DNA of 6,197 nucleotides from an uncultured Collinsella sp. (GTDB lineage Bacteria; Actinomycetota; Coriobacteriia; Coriobacteriales; Coriobacteriaceae). The position numbers and the translations under genes were made by a program. The stretch spans positions 1 through 6,197 of the forward strand of contig USCS01000098.1 in assembly GCA_900552875.1 (NCBI GenBank), written 5' to 3'. Shown piece after piece: positions 5,833 through 6,197 of this stretch. Each line of letters starts with the position of its first letter. Within the stretch, counting starts at the first letter, position 1. The notes under the pieces are model-generated. The model was not told the origin of the DNA, did no database searches, and saw only the letters and a program-made list of their open reading frames with translations.

Positions 5833-5877
5833 TATCTGGGCATAATGAAGCGAGCATGCAAGCCTCGTGGAATAGAT

Positions 5878-5919
5878 GAGCCGGATCCGCGTGCGTAGAG
5901 CACCGGACCCGGCTCTTTT
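5878..5919 (+). terminator. Intrinsic terminator of yebC
   Basis: GAGCCGGATCCG (5878-5889) pairs with CGGACCCGGCTC (5904-5915): 12 positions with a single A-C mismatch, a 14-base loop, then TTTT (5916-5919). The stem is GC-rich and directly followed by the T-run, making this the best intrinsic terminator in the window. Confidence 0.8.
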
Positions 5920-5924
5920 ATAAT
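5919..5924 (+). promoter_or_regulatory. Perfect TATAAT -10 for the downstream membrane protein gene
   Basis: TATAAT (5919-5924) is an exact -10 consensus and shares its first T with the T-run of the yebC terminator. The -35 position (about 5896-5901, TAGAGC) is poor and lies inside the terminator loop. Transcription would start near 5931, leaving a leader of about 44 bases before GTG 5975. Confidence 0.5.
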
Positions 5925-5974
5925 GATGCGAACCGTTTTGCATTTCGAGAGCCGAGATTTGAAGGGAGCGCCAC

Positions 5975-6197
5975 GTGCGCGTACTCAAACGAGCCCTAGC
6001 GATCGTGTATCTTGCCGCCGCCATCGTGGCGCTGGGTACGCTTGTCTGCCAGTTTTGGGGGCCGTATACGTATCGCTTTATGCTGCTGATGCGCGACCCC
6101 ATGCCGCGCATTGTCGTGACGGCATGCGGCGGAGTTGTGGCGATCGGCGTGCTGGTAAGCTTCTTCCGCCTGATGTTTGCTCGTCGCGAGCCGTCCT
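5975..6197 (+). CDS. Small membrane protein, N-terminal part (3' end outside window); possibly AmaP-like
   Basis: An open frame of 74 codons runs off the window end. GTG 5975 follows GGGAG (5964-5968) by six bases, a convincing start. The translation begins MRVLKRALAIVYLAAAIVAL, with a first membrane segment near 8-26, a polar loop (GPYTYRFMLLMRDPMPR, 29-45), a second segment near 46-65, then a basic stretch (RLMFARREPS). A short basic N-terminus, two close membrane segments and a cytoplasmic continuation are the plan of AmaP-type anchors for Asp23/Gls24 envelope-stress proteins; this is a weak architectural resemblance, not a motif match. It could equally be an unrelated small membrane protein. 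The missing 3' part and next gene would settle it. Confidence 0.7.
   Translation, partial: MRVLKRALAIVYLAAAIVALGTLVCQFWGPYTYRFMLLMRDPMPRIVVTACGGVVAIGVLVSFFRLMFARREPS

Noticed and set aside
4975..6111. Long minus-strand open frame (378 codons) covering yebC
   Set aside because: It is the antisense shadow of a highly biased GC-rich gene; the translation is low-complexity (Gly, Leu, Val, Asp rich) and the + strand reading is an unmistakable YebC.
1..6197. tRNA, rRNA, CRISPR arrays, insertion sequences or phage genes
   Set aside because: No cloverleaf with a CCA-type end, no regular spaced repeats, and no transposase or integrase motifs were seen on either strand.

Overview
The window is GC-rich, and every credible gene lies on the + strand. 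Coding regions are close-packed. Three of the six visible start codons are GTG. Gene content and order (type III pantothenate kinase, dCMP deaminase, small NifU-type scaffold, Lgt, a DUF6020-like membrane protein, YebC) suggest a Gram-positive actinobacterium of the Coriobacteriia, most like a gut Collinsella or close relative. That placement rests on protein resemblance and on the style of the intergenic repeats, not on a database search.

Layout: (1) 1-524, the C-terminal two thirds of a type III pantothenate kinase (coaX), cut by the window edge. (2) 525-604, a short spacer with a hairpin and an extended -10 promoter. (3) 605-1129, dCMP deaminase (comEB type). (4) 1130-1299, a spacer with a strong GC hairpin just before the next ribosome binding site. 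(5) 1300-1578, a stand-alone NifU C-terminal-domain Fe-S scaffold. (6) 1579-1686, a spacer with two stem-loops, one terminator-like. (7) 1687-2508, prolipoprotein diacylglyceryl transferase (lgt). (8) 2509-2653, a spacer almost filled by two perfect hairpins in opposite orientation with the same loop core, GGACAGG. (9) 2654-4837, a 727-residue polytopic membrane protein resembling DUF6020 and possibly a GT-C-type glycosyltransferase. (10) 4838-5001, a spacer with a terminator-like hairpin and a candidate promoter. (11) 5002-5808, a YebC/TACO1 family protein with an enlarged acidic linker. (12) 5809-5974, a spacer with two hairpins, the second a good intrinsic terminator whose T-run merges into a perfect TATAAT. 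(13) 5975-6197, the start of a small membrane protein with two predicted membrane segments.

The genes are mostly housekeeping: CoA synthesis, dUMP supply for thymidylate, Fe-S cluster delivery, lipoprotein maturation, and translation or regulation. Each gene after coaX has its own spacer with hairpins or promoter-like sites, so this looks like a string of mostly separate transcription units rather than one operon. I do not see a new defence, mobile or biosynthetic system. The items most worth following up are the paired GGACAGG hairpins, the DUF6020-like protein with its four-cysteine external domain, the altered nucleotide-binding motifs of CoaX, and the terminator/promoter overlap after yebC.
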